The notes: generated from the sequence alone by a model not told the origin. A stretch of 64,000 nucleotides of DNA from Clostridia bacterium (GCA_017415515.1 JAFQGI010000011.1:1-64000); one strand, 5' to 3'. Counted from the first letter of the stretch, positions 31,214 to 39,475 are shown. A program made the numbers and translations.

Positions 31214-34014
31214 TTAAAGTACAGGATTGGATCGCCTCCATTCCTGACGAGGAAAAGCACATCGCTTACGTGGGCGAGGGTTTGACCGAACAGCGGGAAT
31301 TTCTGCTGTGCGGAAACGGATGGGAGCAGTATCAAGCGTACGCCTTCCATCTGGACATGGCCTTTGACCCCGCAAGCGTCACCACCACGGACAGCCGTCA
31401 GGTGGTGCAAACCACCTGCAACAGCACCGAGCAAAAGGAAGAAGCTGCCGTCATCATCGACGAGGTCACCACAAAGGAAACCTACACCGTCAACGACGTG
31501 CAGGTGACCAACCACTATCTCAGCGACATCGCCCCTCTTTCCAAAGTGGTGAAGTCCGACGGCATTCATCTGACCTGGACGGTGCTGCGCCAGCATACGG
31601 TGCTGCCCGGCAAGCTGTGGGCCACCATCCGTGCCGTCGGCAGCGAATCGGGACAGATCAAAAAATCGGCCATCATGGTCTTCGAGGTCGACCCCGCCAT
31701 CTGTGCCGTGCCGTCGGCTGTTCCCCCCGTCAGCGAGTTTGAGCAGATGGAGCGGCAGATGGATGCCCTGCGTATGCTAACCGAAACGGCGGCCGATGAC
31801 GCCGCCGACGCCGCCGACAAGGCAACCTCTTCGGCGGACGAGGCGCTGCGTTCCGCCACAACGGCCACCGGCGCCGCCGACAGCGCCCTAAACAGTATGT
31901 GGCAGGCGCTCACCGCATCCGATGAGGCGCAGCAAAGTGCCGACAGCGCCAAGGCTTACGTACAACAGGCGCAAGAAGCTGCCGAAGCCGCCGCCTCCCA
32001 CACCACTGCGGCGGAGCAGGCGGCATCCCGTGCCGAAACCCACCAGCAATCCGCCGCTCAGCACGCCGCTTCGGCAGCACTCTCCAATCAGGGCGCACAA
32101 CTTCATTGCGAAGAGGCTCTCGATGCGGCGGAGCAGTGCAACCACTCTGTCGCCCTCTGTGAGGAATATGCCAACGAGGCCAAAGCCTCGGCACGCCCCT
32201 ATCGCCGCATCAATGTCCGTGACTATGGTGCCGTTGGCGACGGCATCGCCAACGATCAGCCCGCTATTTGGGCGGCGATTACAGCGGCAAAGGCACTTAT
32301 CGCAGAGGATGTTCCTTGCGAGCTGTATTTTCCCGCCGGTACTTACGGCATTCTTGAAGGTGGTATTGGTATCAAACTGCCGCAGGGCAAAGGTGGTCTG
32401 CGTATCGCTGGTGCAGGGCGTGAAATCACCACCATTCAGTATTTGGAGGAGTGGCAAAACGGCGGCAGCTACGGCAACGGCTGGTACGCATTGGATATTT
32501 CCCCCGAAGGCAGCCCCACACATTGGGACTACAATACCTATATCCACGATGTAGCCATCACGGGGCTGACCATCCGTGACGATTACCCCGACAAGCATGC
32601 CACCCATACCGCAAAGGGCACGGCAGACAACGCCGCTTGGGGCGAGGAAAATCACGGTGTCAACATCGGCTATTGTGTCCGTGCCGCCGTTACGGATTGC
32701 ACCCTTATCAATTTGGGTGACGAGGTGGTGGACATTTACTCTTGCGAGGACACCATCGTTATGAATAACCATATCGAGGGTTGCCCTGCGGCAGGTCCCA
32801 GCGGTGGTGCCATCACCATCGCAGACGGCAGCAAGGGTGCTGTGGTGTCGGGCAATACGATTACTCGTTCGGGTGAGGATTATGTGCTTACCGCTGATGA
32901 TTTTGACGGAGAGGATGGTATCACACTAAAAGCAGGTGTGGAGATGTCGGGTCGTGTGGAATTGCCCGATGGCTCGGTTATTGCCCGATATACTGTGCTG
33001 GAACAAGACACCTTTATTCCCGTAGGCACTAAAATCATCAAAAATAACTACGGCGTGGCGGTGGAAAGTTTGTATACCCCTGTTAGTGATGTTGTTATCA
33101 CGGGCAACACCATCCGCGATATGCACGGTAAGGCTATGAATTTGGGATGTCCCAACGCTGGGTCGAGCATTGATAATGTGATTATCGCAGACAATGTGAT
33201 GATCGGCTGTGATAGGGGTATTTGTTTGTCGGGCACACATCCCAAGCGTGGCGTGAAAATTCAAAACAACATCATTTCCGATTGCTTGAACGAAGCCATT
33301 TTGACAACCGCCGTCGAGGATATTACCATCAGCGGCAACACTTTCCGCAACATCAAGGGCGATCTTGCTGTCAATACGGCTAATTATGGGACTAATAGCC
33401 GTCAGTTAATCAGCGACAACGTGTTTGAGAACATCGAGAATACGGCGGTGTACTGCAACGGCACTACGATGATTAAGGACTGTTTGTTCAATGGTGTTGG
33501 TACTTCGGAAACGCCCCTTGCTACAAAAAGTCCCGCCATTGTTAAAGCGGGTGGTACGCTTACCGTGTCGGGCTGTGTGATGAAAGACGTCCGCTTGAAA
33601 GGCGTGTCGTGCGGCATTCAAAACGCAGACTATATCGAACATACCGACATCGAGTTGGTGAAATCCGATGGGACAATCAATGCGGGCGGCGATGCAATCA
33701 AGGGTGACGCAACCAAGCGTATCATCGGTGGTAAGATGGGCGGCAGAATTACCATCGCACAGGACAACGCCATCGTGCAGGGTGTGTCTATCGTATCGTC
33801 CAATATCGGCAGTCAAGCCATCTCTGTCAATGCTAACGGTGTAATCGTTACAGGGTGCAACATCAATCTGTCGAGCGGTTCTTATCCCGCCATCGCCGAA
33901 GGCGCTGGCAAAAACCACAACCTGTTTGCTAACAACATTGTCAACCGATCCATTACCACCGTAGGTGCACAGAGTATGGCGGTGAACAATATCGACACGA
34001 GAGTGACGGCGTGA
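31210..34014 (+). CDS. Phage-type tail spike: baseplate-like head, Ala-rich coiled coil, pectate-lyase beta-helix
   Basis: 934 residues. Residues 1-170 (MIKVQDWIASIPDEEKHIAY start) form a compact beta domain as seen at the N-terminus of phage baseplate or tail-fibre proteins. Residues about 175-330 are an alanine-rich helical stalk, probably a trimeric coiled coil. From YRRINVRDYGAVGDGIANDQ (about residue 332) a pectate-lyase-3/GH28-like right-handed beta-helix runs to the end, with many Asn-ladder turns. No signal peptide or anchor. In phages such proteins bind or depolymerise surface glycans. It is followed within 10 bases by an XhlA-like gene, a holin and an amidase. No capsid, sheath, tape-measure or terminase genes are in the neighbourhood. 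Confidence 0.8.
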   Translation: MIKVQDWIASIPDEEKHIAYVGEGLTEQREFLLCGNGWEQYQAYAFHLDMAFDPASVTTTDSRQVVQTTCNSTEQKEEAAVIIDEVTTKETYTVNDVQVTNHYLSDIAPLSKVVKSDGIHLTWTVLRQHTVLPGKLWATIRAVGSESGQIKKSAIMVFEVDPAICAVPSAVPPVSEFEQMERQMDALRMLTETAADDAADAADKATSSADEALRSATTATGAADSALNSMWQALTASDEAQQSADSAKAYVQQAQEAAEAAASHTTAAEQAASRAETHQQSAAQHAASAALSNQGAQLHCEEALDAAEQCNHSVALCEEYANEAKASARPYRRINVRDYGAVGDGIANDQPAIWAAITAAKALIAEDVPCELYFPAGTYGILEGGIGIKLPQGKGGLRIAGAGREITTIQYLEEWQNGGSYGNGWYALDISPEGSPTHWDYNTYIHDVAITGLTIRDDYPDKHATHTAKGTADNAAWGEENHGVNIGYCVRAAVTDCTLINLGDEVVDIYSCEDTIVMNNHIEGCPAAGPSGGAITIADGSKGAVVSGNTITRSGEDYVLTADDFDGEDGITLKAGVEMSGRVELPDGSVIARYTVLEQDTFIPVGTKIIKNNYGVAVESLYTPVSDVVITGNTIRDMHGKAMNLGCPNAGSSIDNVIIADNVMIGCDRGICLSGTHPKRGVKIQNNIISDCLNEAILTTAVEDITISGNTFRNIKGDLAVNTANYGTNSRQLISDNVFENIENTAVYCNGTTMIKDCLFNGVGTSETPLATKSPAIVKAGGTLTVSGCVMKDVRLKGVSCGIQNADYIEHTDIELVKSDGTINAGGDAIKGDATKRIIGGKMGGRITIAQDNAIVQGVSIVSSNIGSQAISVNANGVIVTGCNINLSSGSYPAIAEGAGKNHNLFANNIVNRSITTVGAQSMAVNNIDTRVTA

Positions 34015-34023
34015 GGATGACCT

Positions 34024-34323
34024 ATGAACGAGCTGGAATGGGAACGCCGCTTGTGCGTTGTGGAGGATCGCTCCAAATCCAACAGCCATCGGCTGAAAAC
34101 CGTGGAGCAAAAGCAAGAGGATATGACCCAGCTTGTCACCTCTGTGGCGGCCATCGCCCAAAAACAACAGGATATGGACGGCGATGTACAGGAGATCAAA
34201 GCAGAGGTGAAGGCGATCAACCAAAAGCCCGCCAAGCGGTGGGAAAGCGTTGTGGAAAAGGCGATTTTGGCGGCGGTCGGTATTTTGGTAGCCTACGTCG
34301 CCATAAAGATCGGTCTGCGATGA
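34024..34323 (+). CDS. XhlA-like phage membrane protein
   Basis: 99 residues. Residues 1-70 form a charged coiled coil (RLKTVEQKQEDMTQLVTSVA, KQQDMDGDVQEIKAEVKAIN), followed by one C-terminal membrane helix (AILAAVGILVAYVAIKI) and a short basic end. This is the layout of XhlA/hemolysin-type proteins of PBSX and related phages, which act with a holin to permit lysis. The ribosome site GAGGATG is just after the spike stop. Family identity is by architecture and neighbours, not by a strong motif. Confidence 0.7.
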   Translation: MNELEWERRLCVVEDRSKSNSHRLKTVEQKQEDMTQLVTSVAAIAQKQQDMDGDVQEIKAEVKAINQKPAKRWESVVEKAILAAVGILVAYVAIKIGLR

Positions 34324-34340
34324 GAGAAGGAGGAATTAAC

Positions 34341-34547
34341 TTGATAAAAAAAGGAAATCTGTGGTGGAAAGCCGCTTTGGTGCGTGCCATCAAAACGGTA
34401 GCCCAGACGGCGGTGGCTACCATCGGCACCGCCGCCGTAATGGGCGAGGTCAACTGGCTGATGGTGGGCTCTGCCGCGTTATTGGCGGGGGTGCTGTCCC
34501 TGCTGACCAGCATCGGCGGTCTGCCGGAGGTGGAGGTGGCACCATGA
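34341..34547 (+). CDS. Holin, r1t type
   Basis: 68 residues from a TTG start at 34341, 7 bases after AAGGAGG; no ATG is available. Two membrane helices (AQTAVATIGTAAVMG and WLMVGSAALLAGVLSLLTSI) with a short turn, a basic N-terminus (KKGNLWWKAALVRAIKTV) and an acidic C-terminal end match the phage r1t holin family, including the invariant turn between helices. It would form membrane lesions that release or activate the amidase. It overlaps the amidase start by 4 bases (ATGA). Confidence 0.82.
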   Translation: MIKKGNLWWKAALVRAIKTVAQTAVATIGTAAVMGEVNWLMVGSAALLAGVLSLLTSIGGLPEVEVAP

Positions 34548-35197
34548 GTAAAAAGCTCTATCTCTCTGCCGCCGCACACAAACACGACAACCCCACCCAA
34601 TGCCCCCAAAAATGCGGTGAAAATGTCCACTGCAAAGCCTATATGGACTTGGTGGAGGCCCGTATGAAAGAGCTGGGTGTGCAGGTCAAGCGAGGTTACC
34701 CCGACCTCGTAGGCAACGCCGCCATGAAACAGCGGGTGGCCGAGGCCAACGCCTGGGGAGCCGACCTCTACTATGTGGCCCACACCAACGCCGGCGGTGG
34801 TCGCTACAGCCTGACGCTGTGCTGGTCGGATGAAACCAGCAAACAAAAGGCCGCCGTCCTCGGCAAATACCGCACGTGTATCCAACCCCATAAGGTGCGC
34901 ACCCGCACCGACCTGTACGAAATCCGCGCCACCAAAATGACCTGTCTGTACGACGAGTTGTTCTTCCACGACAACACCGAGGATTGCCGCTGGTTCCACA
35001 ACGGCGGCATGGAGCAGATGGCGGAGCAAACCGTACAGGCACTATGCGAACTGTTGGATGTCACCTACATCCCCAAGGGTGTATCCGGCGCCGCCGCCCT
35101 CTACCGCGTGCAGGTGGGTGCTTATGCAAAAAAAGAGAACGCCACCGCCATGATGGCCCGCCTGAAATCCGCCGGTTTTGACGCCTTCATCGTGTAA
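34544..35197 (+). CDS. N-acetylmuramoyl-L-alanine amidase with C-terminal SPOR domain
   Basis: 217 residues. An amidase_3 domain (residues 3-175) shows the zinc-ligand region LSAAAHKHDN, the helix glutamate in AMKQRVAEANAWG, the second histidine in YYVAHTNAGGG and the catalytic glutamate in CLYDELFFHDN. The final about 40 residues (YRVQVGAYAKKENATAMMAR) are a SPOR repeat that binds denuded peptidoglycan. There is no signal peptide, so export depends on the holin or on cell lysis. The same domain pair is found in CwlC, the sigma-K-controlled mother-cell lysis amidase of Bacillus, and in phage endolysins. Four extra cysteines near residues 20-30 are unusual. Confidence 0.88.
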   Translation: MSKKLYLSAAAHKHDNPTQCPQKCGENVHCKAYMDLVEARMKELGVQVKRGYPDLVGNAAMKQRVAEANAWGADLYYVAHTNAGGGRYSLTLCWSDETSKQKAAVLGKYRTCIQPHKVRTRTDLYEIRATKMTCLYDELFFHDNTEDCRWFHNGGMEQMAEQTVQALCELLDVTYIPKGVSGAAALYRVQVGAYAKKENATAMMARLKSAGFDAFIV

Positions 35198-35299
35198 AGC
35201 TCCTCCCCTTTTCGCTACCTTTCCCTTCTAATCTCCCTGTCTCTCTCGCCTGTCTCTCTCGCCTGCCCCCCTCGCCTGTCCTCCTCCCCCATTCCCACT

Positions 35300-35349
35300 C
35301 ACACGCAAAAACGCCGTGGTGCATCTGCACCACGGCGTTTTTTATGCCT
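35300..35349. terminator. Bidirectional terminator, copy 1 of an identical 50-base pair
   Basis: A perfect hairpin (AACGCCGTGGTGC/GCACCACGGCGTT, loop ATCT) with A and T tracts on both sides separates the amidase from the convergent XRE gene. The 50 bases are identical to 36657-36706. From 35198 to 35299 there is only a pyrimidine-rich stretch with CTCTCGCCTGTC-like repeats. Confidence 0.88.
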
Positions 35350-35683
35350 CTTCGATCTTCTCCAACGACTTGAGATACACGGACAGCAATTCCATCGCCA
35401 CAGCCGCTTCCTCATCAGAACAACACTGTAACCGCTGCAACACCGCCTTTTGGCGAATCTCTTTCCCGGCGGCATCGGTCAGCACCTCATCCGGCAAAAT
35501 ATCCAGTGCCTCACAAATTGCCAAAAAAGTCTGTATGCGCGCATTGACCACTCCACGCTCTATATCGGCATAGGTGCGCTCTGAAATGCCGGCCTTTTCT
35601 GCCACCTCACCACGGAACAAACCTTTCCGCTTTCTGATTTCGTAAATTTTTCCCCCAATAGTGTGCAAATCCGAAATCAACAT
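35342..35683 (-). CDS. XRE-family DNA-binding regulator
   Basis: 113 residues. The N-terminal helix-turn-helix covers residues 10-65 (IRKRKGLFRGEVAEKAGISE, then RTYADIERG); the C-terminal 40 residues are helical. It lies convergent to the amidase and divergent from a lipoprotein gene, with repeated GGAA-type half-sites in the shared intergenic region, suggesting that it controls itself and the lipoprotein. PBSX-like phages have an Xre repressor next to the lysis genes, so a link with the cassette is possible, but the operators point to the lipoprotein side. Confidence 0.85.
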   Translation of the reverse strand: MLISDLHTIGGKIYEIRKRKGLFRGEVAEKAGISERTYADIERGVVNARIQTFLAICEALDILPDEVLTDAAGKEIRQKAVLQRLQCCSDEEAAVAMELLSVYLKSLEKIEEA

Positions 35684-35704
35684 TTCTTTTGCCTCCCTTG
35701 CTAT

Positions 35705-35806
35705 GATGGGAACGATAGCTCCTCTTTATTCCCATTATAATGTACAAGCCTCTTGACAAAAAGGAATTATAGGTGTATTATTTACGAAGAATAGTTCCTG
35801 TCCGAG
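35705..35806 (+). promoter_or_regulatory. Divergent control region with candidate XRE operators
   Basis: The lipoprotein promoter is TTGACA (35753-35758), 17-base spacer, TATTAT (35776-35781). Related half-sites occur three times: GGAACGATAG (35709-35718), GGAATTATAG (35763-35772, in the spacer) and, inverted, GAATAGTTCC (about 35790-35799). A TATAAT on the minus strand near 35735 may serve the regulator gene. Pattern seen; binding by the XRE protein is inferred. Confidence 0.55.
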
Positions 35807-35842
35807 CTGTTCACAGTATGTAGAAAAGGAAGGAAATTATGT

Positions 35843-36649
35843 ATGAACGCTGTTAAAAAATCAATCGCCCTGCTCTTATCTGTATGTCTGCTGGTGGGCT
35901 GTGTCGCCTGCAGCGATGGCAAATCCAAGGATAAAGACGCGAAAAAGGAAACCACTGCTACGTCCACCACCACGACCGCTGTGCAAAATAACGACTCCAG
36001 CAACGACAACACTCAAAACAATGAGCAACCCACTCAGACCCAAACTCCCTCTCAGACTACTCCCGGCATCACCTATGCTGACATCTCCGGCTACTGGGGT
36101 ACAAGCGTCAACGTGGGCAAGCTGATTGAGAGCGCAGTGACCGATAATCTGTCCGAAGTGGATCCCGCCATCGCCGAGGTTTATCGCGCAGCGTTCCAGC
36201 GCATCGACCCCAATCTTTTTGTTGTGGACTGGGTATGGAATTGGCGTTATCAAGACGCCTTCATTGAAATGTCTTATCTTTACATTGAGTATGATAAGGC
36301 GGATTTTGAAGCGAAACAGACTACCTATGTTACCGAGTTCAATAAGGTCCTCGGCGCCTGTGCTGCCGAGCAGGGATTTGACTATGATCTCGAAGAACAG
36401 CTCCAAGATGTTACTGACTTGATCGACGATTTTATGCTGTACGAGTTCCCTCAAGATTTTAGATGTTCTCCTGAATTCTATTGCTACAACGGCAAAGTCT
36501 ACGTCACTGATTTGATTGAAGATCTTTCCGAACTCACCGATGCTATGCTGGCGGATGTGACCCTGTCCGGCAACACGATGACCGTGCGTTCCATTCCCAA
36601 TGCAGATTTTGAGGAATTATTACCCCTGACCTTCCAGCGCATCGGCTAA
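35843..36649 (+). CDS. Secreted lipoprotein, unknown function
   Basis: 268 residues. Lipoprotein signal (MNAVKKSIALLLSVCLLVGC) followed by a long Ser/Thr/Asn/Gln-rich linker (about residues 28-75), typical of surface proteins that must span the wall. The folded part (about 78-268, starting TYADISGYWGTSVNVGKLIE) is acidic with mixed helix and strand. No family recognised. Ribosome site GGAAGGA 8 bases upstream. Transcribed from the divergent XRE-linked promoter and ended by the second copy of the duplicated terminator. Confidence 0.75.
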   Translation: MNAVKKSIALLLSVCLLVGCVACSDGKSKDKDAKKETTATSTTTTAVQNNDSSNDNTQNNEQPTQTQTPSQTTPGITYADISGYWGTSVNVGKLIESAVTDNLSEVDPAIAEVYRAAFQRIDPNLFVVDWVWNWRYQDAFIEMSYLYIEYDKADFEAKQTTYVTEFNKVLGACAAEQGFDYDLEEQLQDVTDLIDDFMLYEFPQDFRCSPEFYCYNGKVYVTDLIEDLSELTDAMLADVTLSGNTMTVRSIPNADFEELLPLTFQRIG

Positions 36650-36656
36650 ACCATTC

Positions 36657-36706
36657 CACACGCAAAAACGCCGTGGTGCATCTGCACCACGGCGTTTTTT
36701 ATGCCT
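36657..36706. terminator. Bidirectional terminator, copy 2 of an identical 50-base pair
   Basis: Identical to 35300-35349 over 50 bases, between the lipoprotein and convergent pcrA. Both copies run into a minus-strand gene ending GCA-TAA. Confidence 0.88.
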
Positions 36707-39182
36707 TATCCAGCTTGGCGTAGTTCGCCATCAACTTTTTCTGCCCCACCTTGTCAAACTGAATCACCAGCAGGGTATCTCCTGCCATAGCGCTCATACT
36801 GACAATCTTGCCCGTACCGAAGCTGACGTGCTTCACCACGTCCCCCACCGCAAAGCGGCAGGCACCCACCGAGGTGGCTCTGGGCGTTTTCCCTACCGTC
36901 ACCTGCGTGCCGGTAGCGCGGGGCGTAGCGCTGTAACTGCTGCGCACAGGCGTTACCTCCTGCTTGGGCGCAGAATAAGAATACCCGCCGTAGCCGCCAA
37001 AAGAGGTTTGCCCTCCGTATCGGCTGCCGCCGTAGCGACTGCCACCAAAGTCACCGCCAAAATCCCCATAAGAATGGGTGCGGTCGATCTCCTCGGTGAG
37101 ACCCGCGGGAATATCCCCGATAAAGCGAGATGGCGGATTGCGATTGGTCTGTCCGTACAGCATACGGCTCTTGGCGCGGGTGATGTGCAATTCTTCCCGA
37201 GCACGGGTCACCGCCACGTAGCACAAACGGCGATCCTCTTCCAGCTCCACCGGGTCAAACATGGTCTGATAGCCGGGGAAAATACCGTCCTCAAAGCCGG
37301 GCAGCAGCACCACCGGGAACTCCAAGCCTTTGGCGGCGTGCATGGTCATCAGCACTGCCGCATCCGCATCGGCATCGTAGTTGTCGATGTCGGTCATCAG
37401 CGCCTGCTCCTCCAAGAAACCCGCCAATTCCGCGTAATCCTCACCGCAGTTCTTCTCATACTGACGGATGGAGGAGGACAATTCCTCCAGGTTCTCCACA
37501 CGCCCCGCCTCGGCATCCCCCTGGGCCTGCCACATGGCGAGATACCCCGTCTTTTCCAGCATATCCGCATACAAGGTGTGCAGCGGAACGTCGGTATCCT
37601 CCGCCTCCTGCCGCAGTTCTTCCATCATTGAGATAAATGCACCGATTTTGTTAGCCGCACGGCTCAGATCGGGATAATCCGCCGCATGGCTGAGCACCTC
37701 GTAGAGCGACACTCCCAACCCCGCCGCGATCGCCGCCGCATTGTCGATGGTGGTGTCGCCGATGCCACGCTTGGGCTGGTTGATGATGCGCCGCAGGCTC
37801 ACTACGTCGTCGGGATTCTGAATCACCCGCAGATAAGCCATGGCGTCCTTCACTTCGAGGGTATCATTAAAGCGGTGACCGCCGATGATGCGGTAGGGCA
37901 CGCCGCTCTTGACCAACGCCTGCTCAATGGCGTTGGACTGGGCGTTAGCGCGATAGAGCACCGCAAACTCGCTGTACCGCCGACCGCCGCTGACTCCGGA
38001 CAGAATCACCTCTGCCACGTATTTGCCCTCCTCCTCGGCGTTCTCCAGCGTCACCAGACGCAGGGGATCACCCTCGGGGTTTTGGGTCCACAGAGTCTTG
38101 CCCTTACGCCCTTGGTTGCGGGCGATGATGGCGTTGGCGGCCTCCAAGATGCGGCCGGTGGAGCGATAATTCTGCTCCAAGCGAATCACCCGACAGCCCG
38201 CAAACTGCTCCTCAAAGCAGAGAATATTCTCGATGGTGGCACCACGGAATTTATAGATACTCTGGTCGTCATCACCCACCACACAGAGGTTGCCGCTGCC
38301 CTGTGCCAGCAGGCTGATCAGCCGATACTGGGCGTGGTTGGTGTCCTGATACTCGTCCACCATTAAATAGCGAAAACGACCCTGATACCGCGCCAAAATG
38401 TCAGGGCAGGTGACAAACAGCTCCACCGTCTTGCTCAACAGATCGTCAAAGTCCATGGCATCCGCATCCGCCAGCTTCTTCTGATACAGCGTATAGGCCT
38501 TGGCCACCAATTTCAGCCGAATGTCGAATCCATTGGCGTGCCGCGCCTCATATTCGGGCGGGTCCACCAGCTCGTCCTTGGCGCGGCTGATCTCGCCGAG
38601 AATCGCCTTGTGTCCCAAGGTCTTCTCGTCGATATTCAGTTCTTTCATACACGCCTTCATCAGCCGCTTACTATCGTCGGTGTCATAGATGGTGAAGTGC
38701 TTAGAATAACCCAGCCGCTCCCCATCCCGCCGCAGGATCCGCGCACAGAAGGAGTGGAAGGTGCCTGCGACAACCTCCTCCCCCTCCGCACCCAGCATAC
38801 GGGACAAACGCTCTTTCAGCTCACCTGCCGCCTTGTTGGTGAAGGTGATGGCGAGGATGCGCCACGCAGGACAGGGGTCCACGGCGCACAGACTCACGAT
38901 TTCACCGTCCAGCGGAATACGCCCATCGGCACACAGCCGCAGCTTTTCCACTTGCGCCTCACTAAGAGCAGGAACGAAATCGCTGTTATAGCCGCTGCCG
39001 AACCGCACCAGATTGGCAATGCGGTTGACCAGCACGGTGGTCTTTCCGCTGCCCGCACCGGCGAGGATCAGCAACGGCCCCTCGGTGTGGTACACCGCCT
39101 GCCGCTGCTCGGGGTTCATCCGCGCAAACTGGCGGTCGATGATCTGCCGCCGCAGCGACACGATTTCAAATGGTGTTAACAT
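36699..39182 (-). CDS. pcrA: ATP-dependent DNA helicase PcrA/UvrD
   Basis: 827 residues, superfamily 1A helicase. Walker A AGAGSGKTTVLVNRI (about residues 42-56), motif II DEYQDTNHAQYRL, motif III VVGDDDQSIYKFRGA, motif IV/V regions including MTMHAAKGLEFPVVLLPGF, and motif VI CYVAVTRAREELH. The C-terminal region has a Gly/Tyr/Ser-rich stretch (GGSRYGGSRYGGQTSFGGYG) before a Tudor-like RNA-polymerase-binding end (VGDVVKHVSFGTGKIVSM), as in Bacillus PcrA. It unwinds DNA in repair and removes RecA filaments and R-loops. Two acidic short insertions lie in domain 1A (about residues 66-97). Confidence 0.97.
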   Translation of the reverse strand: MLTPFEIVSLRRQIIDRQFARMNPEQRQAVYHTEGPLLILAGAGSGKTTVLVNRIANLVRFGSGYNSDFVPALSEAQVEKLRLCADGRIPLDGEIVSLCAVDPCPAWRILAITFTNKAAGELKERLSRMLGAEGEEVVAGTFHSFCARILRRDGERLGYSKHFTIYDTDDSKRLMKACMKELNIDEKTLGHKAILGEISRAKDELVDPPEYEARHANGFDIRLKLVAKAYTLYQKKLADADAMDFDDLLSKTVELFVTCPDILARYQGRFRYLMVDEYQDTNHAQYRLISLLAQGSGNLCVVGDDDQSIYKFRGATIENILCFEEQFAGCRVIRLEQNYRSTGRILEAANAIIARNQGRKGKTLWTQNPEGDPLRLVTLENAEEEGKYVAEVILSGVSGGRRYSEFAVLYRANAQSNAIEQALVKSGVPYRIIGGHRFNDTLEVKDAMAYLRVIQNPDDVVSLRRIINQPKRGIGDTTIDNAAAIAAGLGVSLYEVLSHAADYPDLSRAANKIGAFISMMEELRQEAEDTDVPLHTLYADMLEKTGYLAMWQAQGDAEAGRVENLEELSSSIRQYEKNCGEDYAELAGFLEEQALMTDIDNYDADADAAVLMTMHAAKGLEFPVVLLPGFEDGIFPGYQTMFDPVELEEDRRLCYVAVTRAREELHITRAKSRMLYGQTNRNPPSRFIGDIPAGLTEEIDRTHSYGDFGGDFGGSRYGGSRYGGQTSFGGYGGYSYSAPKQEVTPVRSSYSATPRATGTQVTVGKTPRATSVGACRFAVGDVVKHVSFGTGKIVSMSAMAGDTLLVIQFDKVGQKKLMANYAKLDKA

Positions 39183-39225
39183 AGAATCATCCTTTAAATT
39201 AGGAGTTAGGAGTTTTGTAGCAATC

Positions 39226-39347
39226 CTCGCCTCCCCTTGTCAGGTGATTCCCCCGTCAAGCGGGGGAAATGTCCGCATAGCGGACAAAAGGGGGCCGCTT
39301 CGCGGCGAGCGAGAGGTGCCGAGCATATGCGAGGCGGAGGGGTAGTC
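39226..39347. repeat. Modular palindromic element (unit R1)
   Basis: A series of hairpins (TCCCCCG/CGGGGGA, TGTCCGC/GCGGACA, GCCGC/GCGGC) lies between ends with related sequence CGCCTCCCCT and AGGCGGAGGGG. An ATTAGGAGTTAGGAG tract precedes it (39197-39212). It lies upstream of pcrA in a 330-base gap without genes, and is comparable with the elements near 47.5, 56.3 and 58.4 kb. Confidence 0.6.
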
Positions 39348-39355
39348 ATTCCCTC

Positions 39356-39384
39356 TTGACAAATTTCCGCCCATCTGCTACACT
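39356..39384 (+). promoter_or_regulatory. Orphan consensus promoter
   Basis: TTGACA (39356-39361), 17-base spacer, TACACT (39379-39384) on the plus strand, where no plus-strand gene exists. It would direct the short structured RNA at 39391-39459. Confidence 0.6.
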
Positions 39385-39390
39385 CACGGC

Positions 39391-39459
39391 AAAAATAGAG
39401 TTTTCACCGTATCTTTACGCTTTATTGCGGTGCGGTCATTGAAAAAACTCTGTCTTTTT
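39391..39459 (+). ncRNA. Candidate small RNA
   Basis: About 69 bases between an orphan promoter and a T-rich end. The ends pair (AGAGTTTT with AAAACTCT) and an inner pair CACCG/CGGTG closes a second helix; the outer stem is followed by GTCTTTTTC, like an intrinsic terminator. It lies between pcrA and the convergent end of a decarboxylase gene. No known RNA family was recognised. Confidence 0.4.
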
Positions 39460-39475
39460 CATATCCGCCGATAAC

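Noticed and set aside
30000..36000. A complete prophage
   Set aside because: Only spike, XhlA-like, holin and amidase genes are present; no integrase, terminase, portal, capsid or tail-tube gene and no att duplication was found around them. The 50-base terminator duplication lies wholly to the right of the cassette.
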